From Bacteroidaceae bacterium (GTDB lineage: Bacteria; Bacteroidota; Bacteroidia; Bacteroidales; Barnesiellaceae_A), in assembly GCA_017935645.1 (NCBI GenBank), contig JAGBHF010000094.1, positions 1 through 46,693 of the forward strand: 46,693 nt of DNA. Reading direction: 5' to 3'. This document shows, piece after piece, positions 8,418-16,539 of the stretch. Positions within the stretch are counted from its first letter, which is position 1; each line of letters begins with the position of its first letter. The translations under genes and the position numbers were made by a program. A model generated the notes under the pieces. That model had not been told where the DNA came from. It ran no database searches and worked only from the letters and a program-made list of their open reading frames with translations.

Positions 8418-9722
8418 GTGCCGGCACAAGCTGTAACCGACTTGTGGAAAACATATCAAAACTATACCGAGCAGTTCTATGATTTGCTAAAGATAAATAA
8501 AGAACTGCGTGACTATGACTTCAAGAAAAACTTGGAGCAAAAAGAGGCTTTGTGCAAGAGTGCCGAGCAATTGGCAGAGATGGAGGATGTCGTGTCGGCA
8601 TTCAAACAATTGCAAACCCTCCACAATGAGTGGCGCGAAATAGGTCCTGTTGCCAAGGAGTTGCGTGATGAGATTTGGAACCGTTTCAAGGATGCTTCGA
8701 CTGTAATCAATAAACGTCATCAGACCTATTTTGAAAGTCGCAAAGAGGCTGAGACCCAAAATGAAACTGCCAAAATAGCCTTGTGTGAGGAGATTGAACA
8801 AATTATAGCCACATTGGCTGAGGTTGACAGCTATACAGCATGGGACGAAAAGACTCAAGCCATATTGTCAATGCAAGAACGTTGGAAAGCTATCGGTTTT
8901 GCCTCGCGTAAAAATAATACCATCTTGTTTGAGCGTTTCCGTCAAAGTTGTGACACTTTCTTTGCAGCAAAGGCCGAATATTTCAAAAAGGCTAAAGAGA
9001 GCCTTAATGCCAACTTGGACAAAAAACGTGCCTTGTGTGAAAAGGCTGAGGCCTTGAAAGATAGCACCGACTGGAAGGCGACCACTGATGCACTTGTAGC
9101 ATTGCAAAAGGAGTGGAAACAAATAGGTCCTGTTGCCAAGAAACACTCTGATATTGTATGGAAAAGATTCAATGAGGCATGTGATTATTTCTTTGAGCAA
9201 AAGAAAAAGGCTTTGTCGTCAAATCGTGAAATTGAAAACGAGAACTTGAAAGCCAAACTTCAAGTTATAGAGGCTCTCAAGGCTATAGACGACAAGGTTG
9301 ATGACGATACTGCACGTGCTCAATTGAAAGAGGCTACTGCACAATGGAACAGCATAGGTCATGTACCCTTCCGTGAGAAAGATAAATTGTATAAAGAGTA
9401 CAAGAAGACGATAGATGCACTTTACAGTCGCTTCAATAGCAATCGTAATCGCAGTCGTATGGCCAATTTTAGTAACTCTATTCAACAACTTGGTGAGGGT
9501 AATACCGACAAGTTGTATCGTGAGCGAGAGAAGTTGGCTCGTAGCTATGAGATGAAGAAAAACGAAATACAGACATACGAAAATAATAAAGGGTTCTTGT
9601 CGTTGTCGTCATCTCGCGCCGAGAGTTTGGTTCATGAACTCGACCGTAAAATCAAAAAATTACACGAGGATATGGAGCTCATTGCACAAAAGATTGAGCT
9701 TATAGACCAAAAATTGCAATAA
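8418..9722 (+). CDS. DUF349 protein, C-terminal repeat part after the premature stop
   Basis: This piece holds the DUF349 units. Repeated patterns such as WKQIGPVAKKHSDIVWKRF, WREIGPVAKELRDEIWNRF and WKAIGFASRKNNTILFERF recur about every 70 residues, followed by a long coiled coil (about 355-434). A GTG at its first codon is the only nearby candidate start. The first in-frame ATG is about 54 codons in, inside the repeat domain. That lack of a good independent start supports one original gene rather than two. If made by reinitiation, it would be a soluble cytoplasmic coiled-coil protein. Confidence 0.65.
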   Translation: MPAQAVTDLWKTYQNYTEQFYDLLKINKELRDYDFKKNLEQKEALCKSAEQLAEMEDVVSAFKQLQTLHNEWREIGPVAKELRDEIWNRFKDASTVINKRHQTYFESRKEAETQNETAKIALCEEIEQIIATLAEVDSYTAWDEKTQAILSMQERWKAIGFASRKNNTILFERFRQSCDTFFAAKAEYFKKAKESLNANLDKKRALCEKAEALKDSTDWKATTDALVALQKEWKQIGPVAKKHSDIVWKRFNEACDYFFEQKKKALSSNREIENENLKAKLQVIEALKAIDDKVDDDTARAQLKEATAQWNSIGHVPFREKDKLYKEYKKTIDALYSRFNSNRNRSRMANFSNSIQQLGEGNTDKLYREREKLARSYEMKKNEIQTYENNKGFLSLSSSRAESLVHELDRKIKKLHEDMELIAQKIELIDQKLQ

Positions 9723-9737
9723 TAATTACTCAATAGC

Positions 9738-9771
9738 AATAGTATACAAGTCACACGACTTGTATACTATT
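9738..9771 (+). terminator. strong hairpin after the DUF349 gene
   Basis: A perfect 15-base stem, with arms including AGTATACAAGTC and GACTTGTATACT, closes an ACAC loop and is followed by TTGATTT. The T-tract is imperfect, but the stem is long and lies just after the stop codon. Confidence 0.65.
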
Positions 9772-9806
9772 TGATTTATAATCCTGCCCTATGATATTGT
9801 TAATCA

Positions 9807-9820
9807 CTACAATATTGTAG
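9807..9820. promoter_or_regulatory. 14-bp perfect palindrome CTACAATATTGTAG before the sugar transferase gene
   Basis: The sequence is its own reverse complement and ends 16 bases before the ATG of the sugar-phosphate transferase. Its length and position fit a dimeric repressor site or an RNA hairpin near the ribosome-binding region. No regulator is known from this window. Confidence 0.35.
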
Positions 9821-9836
9821 AATAATATTTTGTAAC

Positions 9837-11222
9837 ATGGCCACGAGAGGTAAGTATGGCAAGTATTTGAGAAGTCTGATTGTAGCCGGCGACTACGTTT
9901 GTATAAATGTAGCCTATTTGGTAGCATGTGCTATATTCAACTTCTATCCCGACTTTTTCAACTATTTGGTATGGGCATTTATCAATATATCATATATTCC
10001 TGTATCATCGATATTCTCCGATACGCATAATCAACGTATTATATATGCCAATCATATAGTATTCAAGGCATTAGAGAGTACGGTTGCTCATGCCATAATG
10101 TTTGTGGCGCTACTATTCTTCTCGAATAATATTGACAAAATATGGGTTAAGCAAATCGCTACGATTTACCTTATTATGGTAGTTATCATGCCTATATGGT
10201 GGATAGTAGCACGCAAGGTGTTGAAGTTTTATCGAAGCAAAGGCTATAACTTCCGTAAGGTTATCATTGTCGGTTACGGACGTACTGGTAAATTGTTGGA
10301 AAAAGAGTTGCAGTCGGATGCCGGATATGGTTATAAAATCATGGGCGTGTTTGATGACAGCCCTACGGTAGCCAAGAATACACCTCATTACAAAGGTACA
10401 ACATCTGATGCCGAAGCATTTGCATTGGAAAATTATATCGACGAGATATATTGTGCCCTACCTACAACGGCTGAGGAGAAGATCATGACACTGACTCGAT
10501 TTGCCGAGAAGAATGTCATTCGCTTTTTCATCATACCCAGTATGACACCCTATTTGCATCGTCGTCTGCACTACGATAGCTTGGGTAGTGTGCCTATATT
10601 GAGTATTCGTCCCGAGCCGTTAGAGAATCCATTAAATGCTGCACTGAAGAGAGTCTTCGATATTCTTTTCTCGGGTTTATTCTTGCTTTTCTTCCCCCTT
10701 ATTCTCATCCCTGTAGCCATAGCTGTAAAAATATCTTCCCCCGGGCCGGTATTTTTCAAGCAGAAGCGTACCGGATTGCGTGGCAAGGATTTCTATTGCT
10801 ATAAGTTCCGTACCATGCGTGTCAATGATGACAGCGACCGACAACAAGCAACAAAAGACGACCCGCGAAAAACTAAGGTGGGCGATTTCTTGCGTAGAAC
10901 AAGTATTGACGAGTTGCCCCAATTTTGGAATGTATTTAAGGGCGATATGTCGGTGGTAGGCCCTCGTCCGCACATGATTAAGCACACCGAGGATTACTCA
11001 AAACTCATAGATAGCTATATGTTGCGCCACTTGGTTAAACCCGGTATTACAGGCTGGGCGCAAGTAAATGGATATCGAGGCGAAACAAAGGAGCTGTGGC
11101 AAATGGCCAAACGTGTTCAATATGACGTATGGTACATTGAAAATTGGGACTTTTTCCTTGACTTGAAAATTATCTATCTAACTATTGCTAATGCCTTGCG
11201 TGGAGAGAAAAATGCTTATTGA
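9837..11222 (+). CDS. polyprenyl-phosphate sugar-1-phosphate transferase (WcaJ-like)
   Basis: This is a membrane enzyme that starts exopolysaccharide or capsule repeat synthesis by moving a sugar-1-phosphate (often glucose) from a UDP-sugar to undecaprenyl phosphate. Hydrophobic segments fill about residues 10-125. A Rossmann-like region follows (KVIIVGYGRTGKL at about 140). After a further hydrophobic segment near 270-295 comes the conserved catalytic domain, with FFKQKRTGL, CYKFRTM, RRTSIDELPQFWNVFKGDMSVVGPRP and KPGITGWAQVNG. The length of 461 matches WcaJ-type enzymes. Its end overlaps the end of the convergent ybaN-type gene by seven bases. No glycosyltransferases or Wzx/Wzy genes are adjacent, so the pathway it feeds lies elsewhere. 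Sugar specificity is inferred only. Confidence 0.92.
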   Translation: MATRGKYGKYLRSLIVAGDYVCINVAYLVACAIFNFYPDFFNYLVWAFINISYIPVSSIFSDTHNQRIIYANHIVFKALESTVAHAIMFVALLFFSNNIDKIWVKQIATIYLIMVVIMPIWWIVARKVLKFYRSKGYNFRKVIIVGYGRTGKLLEKELQSDAGYGYKIMGVFDDSPTVAKNTPHYKGTTSDAEAFALENYIDEIYCALPTTAEEKIMTLTRFAEKNVIRFFIIPSMTPYLHRRLHYDSLGSVPILSIRPEPLENPLNAALKRVFDILFSGLFLLFFPLILIPVAIAVKISSPGPVFFKQKRTGLRGKDFYCYKFRTMRVNDDSDRQQATKDDPRKTKVGDFLRRTSIDELPQFWNVFKGDMSVVGPRPHMIKHTEDYSKLIDSYMLRHLVKPGITGWAQVNGYRGETKELWQMAKRVQYDVWYIENWDFFLDLKIIYLTIANALRGEKNAY

Positions 11223-11623
11223 TTTCTTCTCTTCTCAACCTCTCCCTTCAGTCGTTCCCACTCCTCACCTGTAAGGGTGCGATATGAGAGTATGTGCCAT
11301 GTAACACCCGATGCGATAAGTAGTAATAAGGTCGTAATCCACCATTTACTCACTATTACACAAGAGATGATGATGGTTATCCACAATGTCGATATTGCAA
11401 TAATCTTGGCATGCAATGGAATTGCACGATATACCTTATAGGTGGTAACAATGCTGTTGAACAGGCGTATAGACATGGCTCGTTCATATAGCGTGCGCGA
11501 GCCTCTAAATAAGCAATAAGCTGCCAGCAACCATAGTGGTGTTGTAGGTAATATAGGTAGGAATAGACCTAATGCACCGAGGATGAAGGCCAATATTCCT
11601 ATTACGTTCCACACTATCTTCAT
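11216..11623 (-). CDS. YbaN family (DUF454) inner-membrane protein
   Basis: The protein has 135 residues, with two or three hydrophobic segments near the N-terminus (5-45) and around 75-110. The conserved stretch LGLFLPILPTTPLWLLAAYCLFRGS identifies the DUF454/YbaN family, whose role is unknown. It is the last gene of the tsaC operon, nine bases after fmt. Its stop overlaps the convergent sugar transferase gene, leaving no room for a terminator between them. Confidence 0.9.
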   Translation of the reverse strand: MKIVWNVIGILAFILGALGLFLPILPTTPLWLLAAYCLFRGSRTLYERAMSIRLFNSIVTTYKVYRAIPLHAKIIAISTLWITIIISCVIVSKWWITTLLLLIASGVTWHILSYRTLTGEEWERLKGEVEKRRNQ

Positions 11624-11632
11624 AAACTTGTA

Positions 11633-12601
11633 TTATTGCACGCGGTATTCATTTGTTAATCGGAAACCTCGTAGTAGCTCTTCGGCAGTAAGGCGTTTTT
11701 TACCGGCGAGTTGCAGAGATACAAGTTGCAGATAACCATCGCTACATGCAACCTCAATTGTTTTCTTACCATCGGTCATGATAGTACCGGGTGTGAAGTT
11801 ATGGTTGCAAATATGTCGTGTCGCTTCAAATACCTTTACACCTATAGCCTCCCCCTCGGGTGATACAAATTCGCACCAAGCAGCCGGATATGGCGATAAT
11901 CCTCTTACCTGATTGTATAACTCCTCCACTGTGCGAGAGAAGTCAAGGTGGCATGTATCTTTAAATATCTTAGGCGCGGGACGCAAAGGCTCGTCGGTCA
12001 TCAACTCTTCTTGAGGTATAGCTACTACCCTGTCGGCAATAATATTATCGACCGTTTCGCATACCATTTCAGCTCCCATTGTCATGAGTTTGTCGTGTAT
12101 GATACCCACATTGTCGGTATCGGCAATCTCGATGCTGCGACGTTGTATTACACGACCTGTATCTATCTCGTGAGTAAGGAAGAATGTGGTTATACCGGTC
12201 TCTTTATCACCATTCATAATGGCCCAATTGAGAGGCGCAGCGCCTCGGTATTGTGGCAATAATGATGCGTGAAGATTGAATGTGCCCATGGGTGGCATAT
12301 CCCACACAACCTGTGGCAACATGCGAAATGCTACAACAATCTGCAAGTGTGCTTGGTAGCTACGCAATTCTTCAATAAAGGCTTCGTCTTTGAGTCGTTC
12401 GGGTTGCAAGATGGGTAATCCTACCGACAGCGCATACTGCTTCACCGGCGAAAATTGTATTTTATGACCACGTCCGGCAGGTTTGTCGGGCATGGTTACA
12501 ACTGCTACAACGTTATATCCGTTCTCTACAAGTAGTCGCAAGGTCTCCACGGCAAAGTCGGGAGTACCCATATATACTATACGAAGTTCTTCTTTTGTCA
12601 T
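11633..12601 (-). CDS. fmt: methionyl-tRNA formyltransferase
   Basis: Fmt transfers a formyl group from 10-formyltetrahydrofolate to Met-tRNA(fMet) to start bacterial translation. The N-terminal formyltransferase domain shows VYMGTPDFAV, MPDKPAGRG and the catalytic set Asn109, His111 and Asp147 within NLHASLLPQYRGAAP and EIDTGR. The C-terminal domain (about 210-322) ends with the expected KKRLTAEELLRGFRL segment. At 322 residues it is full length. It is read in the same direction as the ClC gene, 14 bases after it, and nine bases before ybaN. Confidence 0.97.
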   Translation of the reverse strand: MTKEELRIVYMGTPDFAVETLRLLVENGYNVVAVVTMPDKPAGRGHKIQFSPVKQYALSVGLPILQPERLKDEAFIEELRSYQAHLQIVVAFRMLPQVVWDMPPMGTFNLHASLLPQYRGAAPLNWAIMNGDKETGITTFFLTHEIDTGRVIQRRSIEIADTDNVGIIHDKLMTMGAEMVCETVDNIIADRVVAIPQEELMTDEPLRPAPKIFKDTCHLDFSRTVEELYNQVRGLSPYPAAWCEFVSPEGEAIGVKVFEATRHICNHNFTPGTIMTDGKKTIEVACSDGYLQLVSLQLAGKKRLTAEELLRGFRLTNEYRVQ

Positions 12602-12615
12602 ATTGTACCTTAAAA

Positions 12616-14415
12616 TTAATCTTGTGAATAGTGTACCAACACTCGACGATATGAGTTGAATATCTTCGATTTAGATACAAATCCTACATATTTACCATCT
12701 TCGTCTACAACCGGTAAGTTCCAAGCGTTTGTGTCATCAAATGTTTTCATTACTGTCTCCATATTCATGCCTATTACAATGCGAGCCATAGGCATAGACA
12801 TAAATTTGTTGACAAACATGCGATCATACAATGCCGGACGGAACATGATGTTGCGTATATCATCGAGCAGGACCATGCCCAAAAGACGATTGTTGTCATC
12901 GGTAACAGGGAATATATTACGGTGCGATTTTGATATTACTTTTACCATATCGCCCAATGACATCTCGGGGTGAACCACCAAGAAGTCTTTCTCTATGACA
13001 CTATCCATCTTCAACAGGGTAAGTACTGCCTTATCCTTACCGTGTGTGAGCAACTCGCCTTTCTTGGCCAAACGCATGGTGTAGATACTATGCTTCTCAA
13101 ATATGCGTATGGTAGCGTATGCTACAGTCGATGTAATCATTAGTGGCAAGAAGAGTGCGTAGCTACCGGTAAGCTCGACCGTGAGGAAGATGCCCATAAG
13201 TGGCGCATGCATTACGCCCGACATAACACCGGCCATACCCATCAAGGCAAAGTTCTTGTTGGATAAATCGGGTGTAAAATCGAGCAGGTTGGTTGTATAG
13301 GCAAATAAGAATCCGGCAAAGCAACCCACATACAAACTGGGCGCAAATGTACCACCCACACCACCGGCTCCGTTTGTAGCGGCTGTCGCAAATATCTTGG
13401 TGAGTACGATTAATGCCGTAAAGACAATCATTGCCCATATTTCGTCACTCCACGCATATAGCAAAGAGCCTCTCATAAGACCGTCGGTATTGCCGGCAAG
13501 TAGTTTTAATATGGAGTCGTAACCCTCACCATACAACGGAGGTAATAGGAAAATGCACAGACCTAACAGTATCGAACCAAATGCAAATTTGCGCCAGGGA
13601 TTGCCCAATCGTGCAAATATACCTTCTATCCAATACATAACGCGGGTAAAATAGAGCGAAACAAATCCGCAGAAAATACCTAATAATATAACATAGGGAA
13701 TACGCTCTATACTGAATATCTCGGTCTGCTCAAACATAAATTCGGCCTCTGTTCCATGATATAGGTATGATACCGTAACAGCGGTGATAGAAGAAATGAG
13801 CAAAGGCAATACCGATGTGGCGGTAAGGTCGACCATGAGTACCTCGATAGTAAACAGAATACCGGCAATGGGCGCCTTGAATATACCTGCAATAGCCGAT
13901 GCTGCACCGCAACCCATCATCAGCATCAATACGTTGGGTGGCATGCGGAAGAGGCGACCTATATTAGAGCCAATAGCAGCTCCTGTGAATACGATAGGAG
14001 CCTCGGCTCCTACCGAGCCACCAAAGCCAATGGTAACAGAACTTGCCAATACCGAGGTGTACATGTTGTGTGGCTTTACACGACTTTTACGTTGAGAAAA
14101 CGCTTGTAGAATGCGTGTAACACCATGCGAGATATCATCTTTTACCACATATCGCACAAATAGTCCTACCAAGAACACACCGACGATAGGATATACAAAA
14201 TACAGTCCGTTGAGACCCTCGTTCATCATGTGTGATGTGAGCAAGTGTTGTATGGCATGTATGAGCCACTTGAGTATAACGGCGGTAAGTCCGGTAAATA
14301 GTCCTACCGCAAAGCTCATGATAAGAGTGAATGTACGTATACTGATGTGCGACTCTCTCCATAGGAGAAATCGCATGAATAACTCTTTATATCTCTTTTT
14401 TATTGTACTTAACAT
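12616..14415 (-). CDS. ClC family chloride channel/antiporter with two CBS domains
   Basis: The protein has 599 residues and about ten to twelve hydrophobic segments in the first 430. GFGGSVGAEAPIV is the counterpart of the GREGP filter motif and keeps the gating Glu. SHGVTRILQAF takes the place of the classic GSGIP motif, as in other Bacteroidota members. GAGGVGGTFAPSLYVG (about 351-366) matches the third conserved region. Two CBS domains (about 460-520 and 530-590) form a cytoplasmic C-terminus likely to sense nucleotides. The family moves chloride or exchanges chloride for protons. Whether this copy is a channel or exchanger depends on residues I did not align. It sits between the second sugar transferase (10 bases upstream) and fmt. 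Confidence 0.93.
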   Translation of the reverse strand: MLSTIKKRYKELFMRFLLWRESHISIRTFTLIMSFAVGLFTGLTAVILKWLIHAIQHLLTSHMMNEGLNGLYFVYPIVGVFLVGLFVRYVVKDDISHGVTRILQAFSQRKSRVKPHNMYTSVLASSVTIGFGGSVGAEAPIVFTGAAIGSNIGRLFRMPPNVLMLMMGCGAASAIAGIFKAPIAGILFTIEVLMVDLTATSVLPLLISSITAVTVSYLYHGTEAEFMFEQTEIFSIERIPYVILLGIFCGFVSLYFTRVMYWIEGIFARLGNPWRKFAFGSILLGLCIFLLPPLYGEGYDSILKLLAGNTDGLMRGSLLYAWSDEIWAMIVFTALIVLTKIFATAATNGAGGVGGTFAPSLYVGCFAGFLFAYTTNLLDFTPDLSNKNFALMGMAGVMSGVMHAPLMGIFLTVELTGSYALFLPLMITSTVAYATIRIFEKHSIYTMRLAKKGELLTHGKDKAVLTLLKMDSVIEKDFLVVHPEMSLGDMVKVISKSHRNIFPVTDDNNRLLGMVLLDDIRNIMFRPALYDRMFVNKFMSMPMARIVIGMNMETVMKTFDDTNAWNLPVVDEDGKYVGFVSKSKIFNSYRRVLVHYSQD

Positions 14416-14425
14416 AGTAATAGAA

Positions 14426-15844
14426 TTACATACCTTTGCCTGTCACGACAGTTAGTACAGTGTGAATAATTATTTTAAGGTCTACCAGCATCGACATGTT
14501 TTCGAGATAAACGATATCATATTGCAGGCGCTCAATCATTTCATCTACACTCTGTGCATAGCCATATTTTACCATACCCCATGAAGTGAGTCCGGGTCGT
14601 ATCTGGTACATGAGTGCATAGTAAGGGGCTTTTTCGATAATTTGTTTGATGTAAAATTCGCGTTCGGGTCGAGGTCCTACCAGCGACATATCACCTTTTA
14701 AGATGTTCCAGAATTGAGGCAGTTCGTCAATGCGGTATTTGCGCATAAACTTGCCTATCGGTGTTATTCTATCGTCGTCGGAGCTTGACAGACGGGGTGT
14801 ACCATCACTCTCGGCATTGGTATACATTGTGCGCAATTTGTATATATAGAATGGCTTGTGATGATAGCCTATTCGCTCTTGGCGGTAGAATACCGGACCT
14901 TTTGAGTCGCGCTTGATAAGTACAGCAAAGACTGCAATAATAGGAGCTATGATGACAAGTGCTATGGCCGAAACAATAATGTCGACCAGTCGCTTCATGT
15001 TGCGACCACCTGCCGATATGGCACAAGTGCTCACATCAACAAGAGGCTGTCCGTAGATATTTGACAGCTTGACACGGCCTATAAGGTTGTGGAATACAGT
15101 ACTCTGCATTTTTATAGGACGGTCTAAGGGGTATAGCTCGTTGATAACGGCATTAAGCCGTATTTGACGGTTGTCGTCTATGGCAACAATGATATATTTG
15201 ATGTTGAGCTTGTTGCACAATGTAGCAAGGTCGTTGTTGGGATATATGGTATAAGGTAATTCTTTGGCGGTACTACCCTCGCCTATGTCTACATATCCCA
15301 CGACATTATATCCTAACGACTTGGTGCGCTCGTTCAACTCCTTGGTCAATTTCAATGCTTGTTTGCCGCAACCTATTACCAATGTATTGAAGTACCACTC
15401 ACGATTGTGTATTTTGTGAGTCGCATGCGTGGTTATAGTCAATCGCAATGAATATATACATATAAATTGTAAGGCAAAGAGTATAAATATCAATTCATAG
15501 TTGTCGGTGCGCAGAGGGAGAATATCGTTGATAAGGGCTGTAAAGAAGAGTATCAACGTATTGATGAGTACCGAAGATACCGTAGTGAATAACTCTTGCA
15601 AGCGTGATTTGAAAAAAGTTATATTGTAGTAGCCCGATAGGTAATATACCATCATCATGATGAGTGGCATAAATAGCTGTCCTATCAATACATTCTTTGA
15701 CAAGAGGAAGTTATCCAGCTCAACATAGCCCGATGCTACAACCGGCATGTAAAAGCGTACAATATTGAATAGCAACCATGCAATGTTCGACATTACATAG
15801 TCACATATAACATACTTGGCTGTTTGTCTTTTTACACCTATCAT
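14426..15844 (-). CDS. second polyprenyl-phosphate sugar-1-phosphate transferase
   Basis: The protein has 472 residues and the same architecture as the enzyme 3 kb to the left: hydrophobic N-terminal segments (about 15-135), a Rossmann-like region starting at FNTLVIGCGKQALKL (about 152), a further hydrophobic segment near 290-310, then the catalytic domain with FYRQERIGYH, IYKLRTM, KYRIDELPQFWNILKGDMSLVGPRPE and RPGLTSWGMVKYGYA. It would prime a polyprenol with a sugar-1-phosphate at the inner membrane. Its ATG overlaps the tsaC stop (ATGA type), so it is translated in the tsaC operon. This is unusual company for a polysaccharide-initiating enzyme. The two paralogues are clearly divergent in sequence, so this is not a recent local duplication. 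Confidence 0.92.
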   Translation of the reverse strand: MIGVKRQTAKYVICDYVMSNIAWLLFNIVRFYMPVVASGYVELDNFLLSKNVLIGQLFMPLIMMMVYYLSGYYNITFFKSRLQELFTTVSSVLINTLILFFTALINDILPLRTDNYELIFILFALQFICIYSLRLTITTHATHKIHNREWYFNTLVIGCGKQALKLTKELNERTKSLGYNVVGYVDIGEGSTAKELPYTIYPNNDLATLCNKLNIKYIIVAIDDNRQIRLNAVINELYPLDRPIKMQSTVFHNLIGRVKLSNIYGQPLVDVSTCAISAGGRNMKRLVDIIVSAIALVIIAPIIAVFAVLIKRDSKGPVFYRQERIGYHHKPFYIYKLRTMYTNAESDGTPRLSSSDDDRITPIGKFMRKYRIDELPQFWNILKGDMSLVGPRPEREFYIKQIIEKAPYYALMYQIRPGLTSWGMVKYGYAQSVDEMIERLQYDIVYLENMSMLVDLKIIIHTVLTVVTGKGM

Positions 15845-16413
15845 TCGCGTATAACTTTCACTAATCCGCCTTTGCCGAGTTTAATGATACCGGATGCTTG
15901 TGCTGCGTCTGTTTCGTCTTGGCGAGCCTCTACTATATAATCGACAGCTTGCTTTATTTCGTCGGAAATTTCGGCAAACAGTGCCGGAGATGGCTCACCA
16001 CTAACATTGGCCGATGTTGAGACTATTGCTTTGCGAAAACGACGGCATAGTGCTTGTGAGAAAGATTCTTGTGTGACACGTATGCCCACAGTGCCATCCT
16101 CACCCATTAATTCGGGAGCCAAATTGCGCGCTCCTGAATAGATAATCGTGAGGGGCTTGTCGGATAGGTCTACGAGGTCGTATGCGATGTCGGGAATTTC
16201 TTCTACATAGAAGTCAACCTTGGTCATTGAGTCGGTAAGTACTATTAAAGCCTTATTGTCGGCTCGGCGTTTTATTTCATATACCCGCTTTACTGCAGCA
16301 GAATTGGTTGCATCGCAACCTATACCCCAAATGGTATCGGTAGGATACAATATTACACCGCCTCGATTCAGCACTTCGCAGGCAGTTGCTATATCATCTT
16401 GTATGCTTTTCAT
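15841..16413 (-). CDS. tsaC: L-threonylcarbamoyladenylate synthase (TsaC/YrdC/Sua5)
   Basis: It makes threonylcarbamoyl-AMP from threonine, bicarbonate and ATP, the first step of the t6A37 modification of ANN-decoding tRNAs. Visible motifs are LYPTDTIWGIGCDA (about 22-35), KRRADNKALIVL (about 48-59) and VSTSANVSGEPSP near residues 130-142. At 190 residues it is the short TsaC form without the Sua5 C-terminal domain. It heads the minus-strand operon with the sugar transferase, ClC, fmt and ybaN. A well-formed promoter lies just upstream. Confidence 0.95.
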   Translation of the reverse strand: MKSIQDDIATACEVLNRGGVILYPTDTIWGIGCDATNSAAVKRVYEIKRRADNKALIVLTDSMTKVDFYVEEIPDIAYDLVDLSDKPLTIIYSGARNLAPELMGEDGTVGIRVTQESFSQALCRRFRKAIVSTSANVSGEPSPALFAEISDEIKQAVDYIVEARQDETDAAQASGIIKLGKGGLVKVIRE

Positions 16414-16442
16414 ATATTATAGTTTGCTATCAAAGCTATTTG

Positions 16443-16474
16443 CAAAAATAATCAATAACAACTCTATGACAAAA
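16443..16474 (-). promoter_or_regulatory. Bacteroidota promoter for the tsaC operon
   Basis: On the minus strand TTTTG is followed by exactly 19 bases and then TATTTTTG, matching the TTTG-N19-TAnnTTTG consensus at both boxes. It ends about 30 bases before the tsaC ATG. This is the best promoter match in the window. Confidence 0.75.
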
Positions 16475-16539
16475 TATAACTACTACTTTTTTATCTTGTC
16501 ATAGGTAAGCCATTATTTTACAAAAGAATATCAGCTGTA

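Larger units (their letters stand above)
7914..9722 (+). pseudogene. DUF349 repeat protein gene interrupted by one in-frame TAA
   Basis: Both halves are in the same reading frame and read as one coiled-coil protein of about 602 codons, with a single TAA at 8382-8384. Reading across it gives QYQRV-stop-QIQQEFKAITDVPAQ. The context fits CAA (Gln) changed to TAA by one C-to-T transition. No frameshift or deletion is needed, and the downstream half shows no decay. TAA ends many neighbouring genes, so codon reassignment is not the explanation. It is either a recent nonsense mutation, an error in the assembly, or a gene that tolerates splitting. DUF349 proteins are built of repeated helical units of about 70 residues and are of poorly known function. 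A strong stem-loop follows the gene. Confidence 0.75.

Noticed and set aside
7914..9722. Stop-codon reassignment or programmed readthrough as the cause of the DUF349 interruption
   Set aside because: TAA terminates many neighbouring genes normally, and no obvious readthrough structure follows the codon. A simple C-to-T change explains it.
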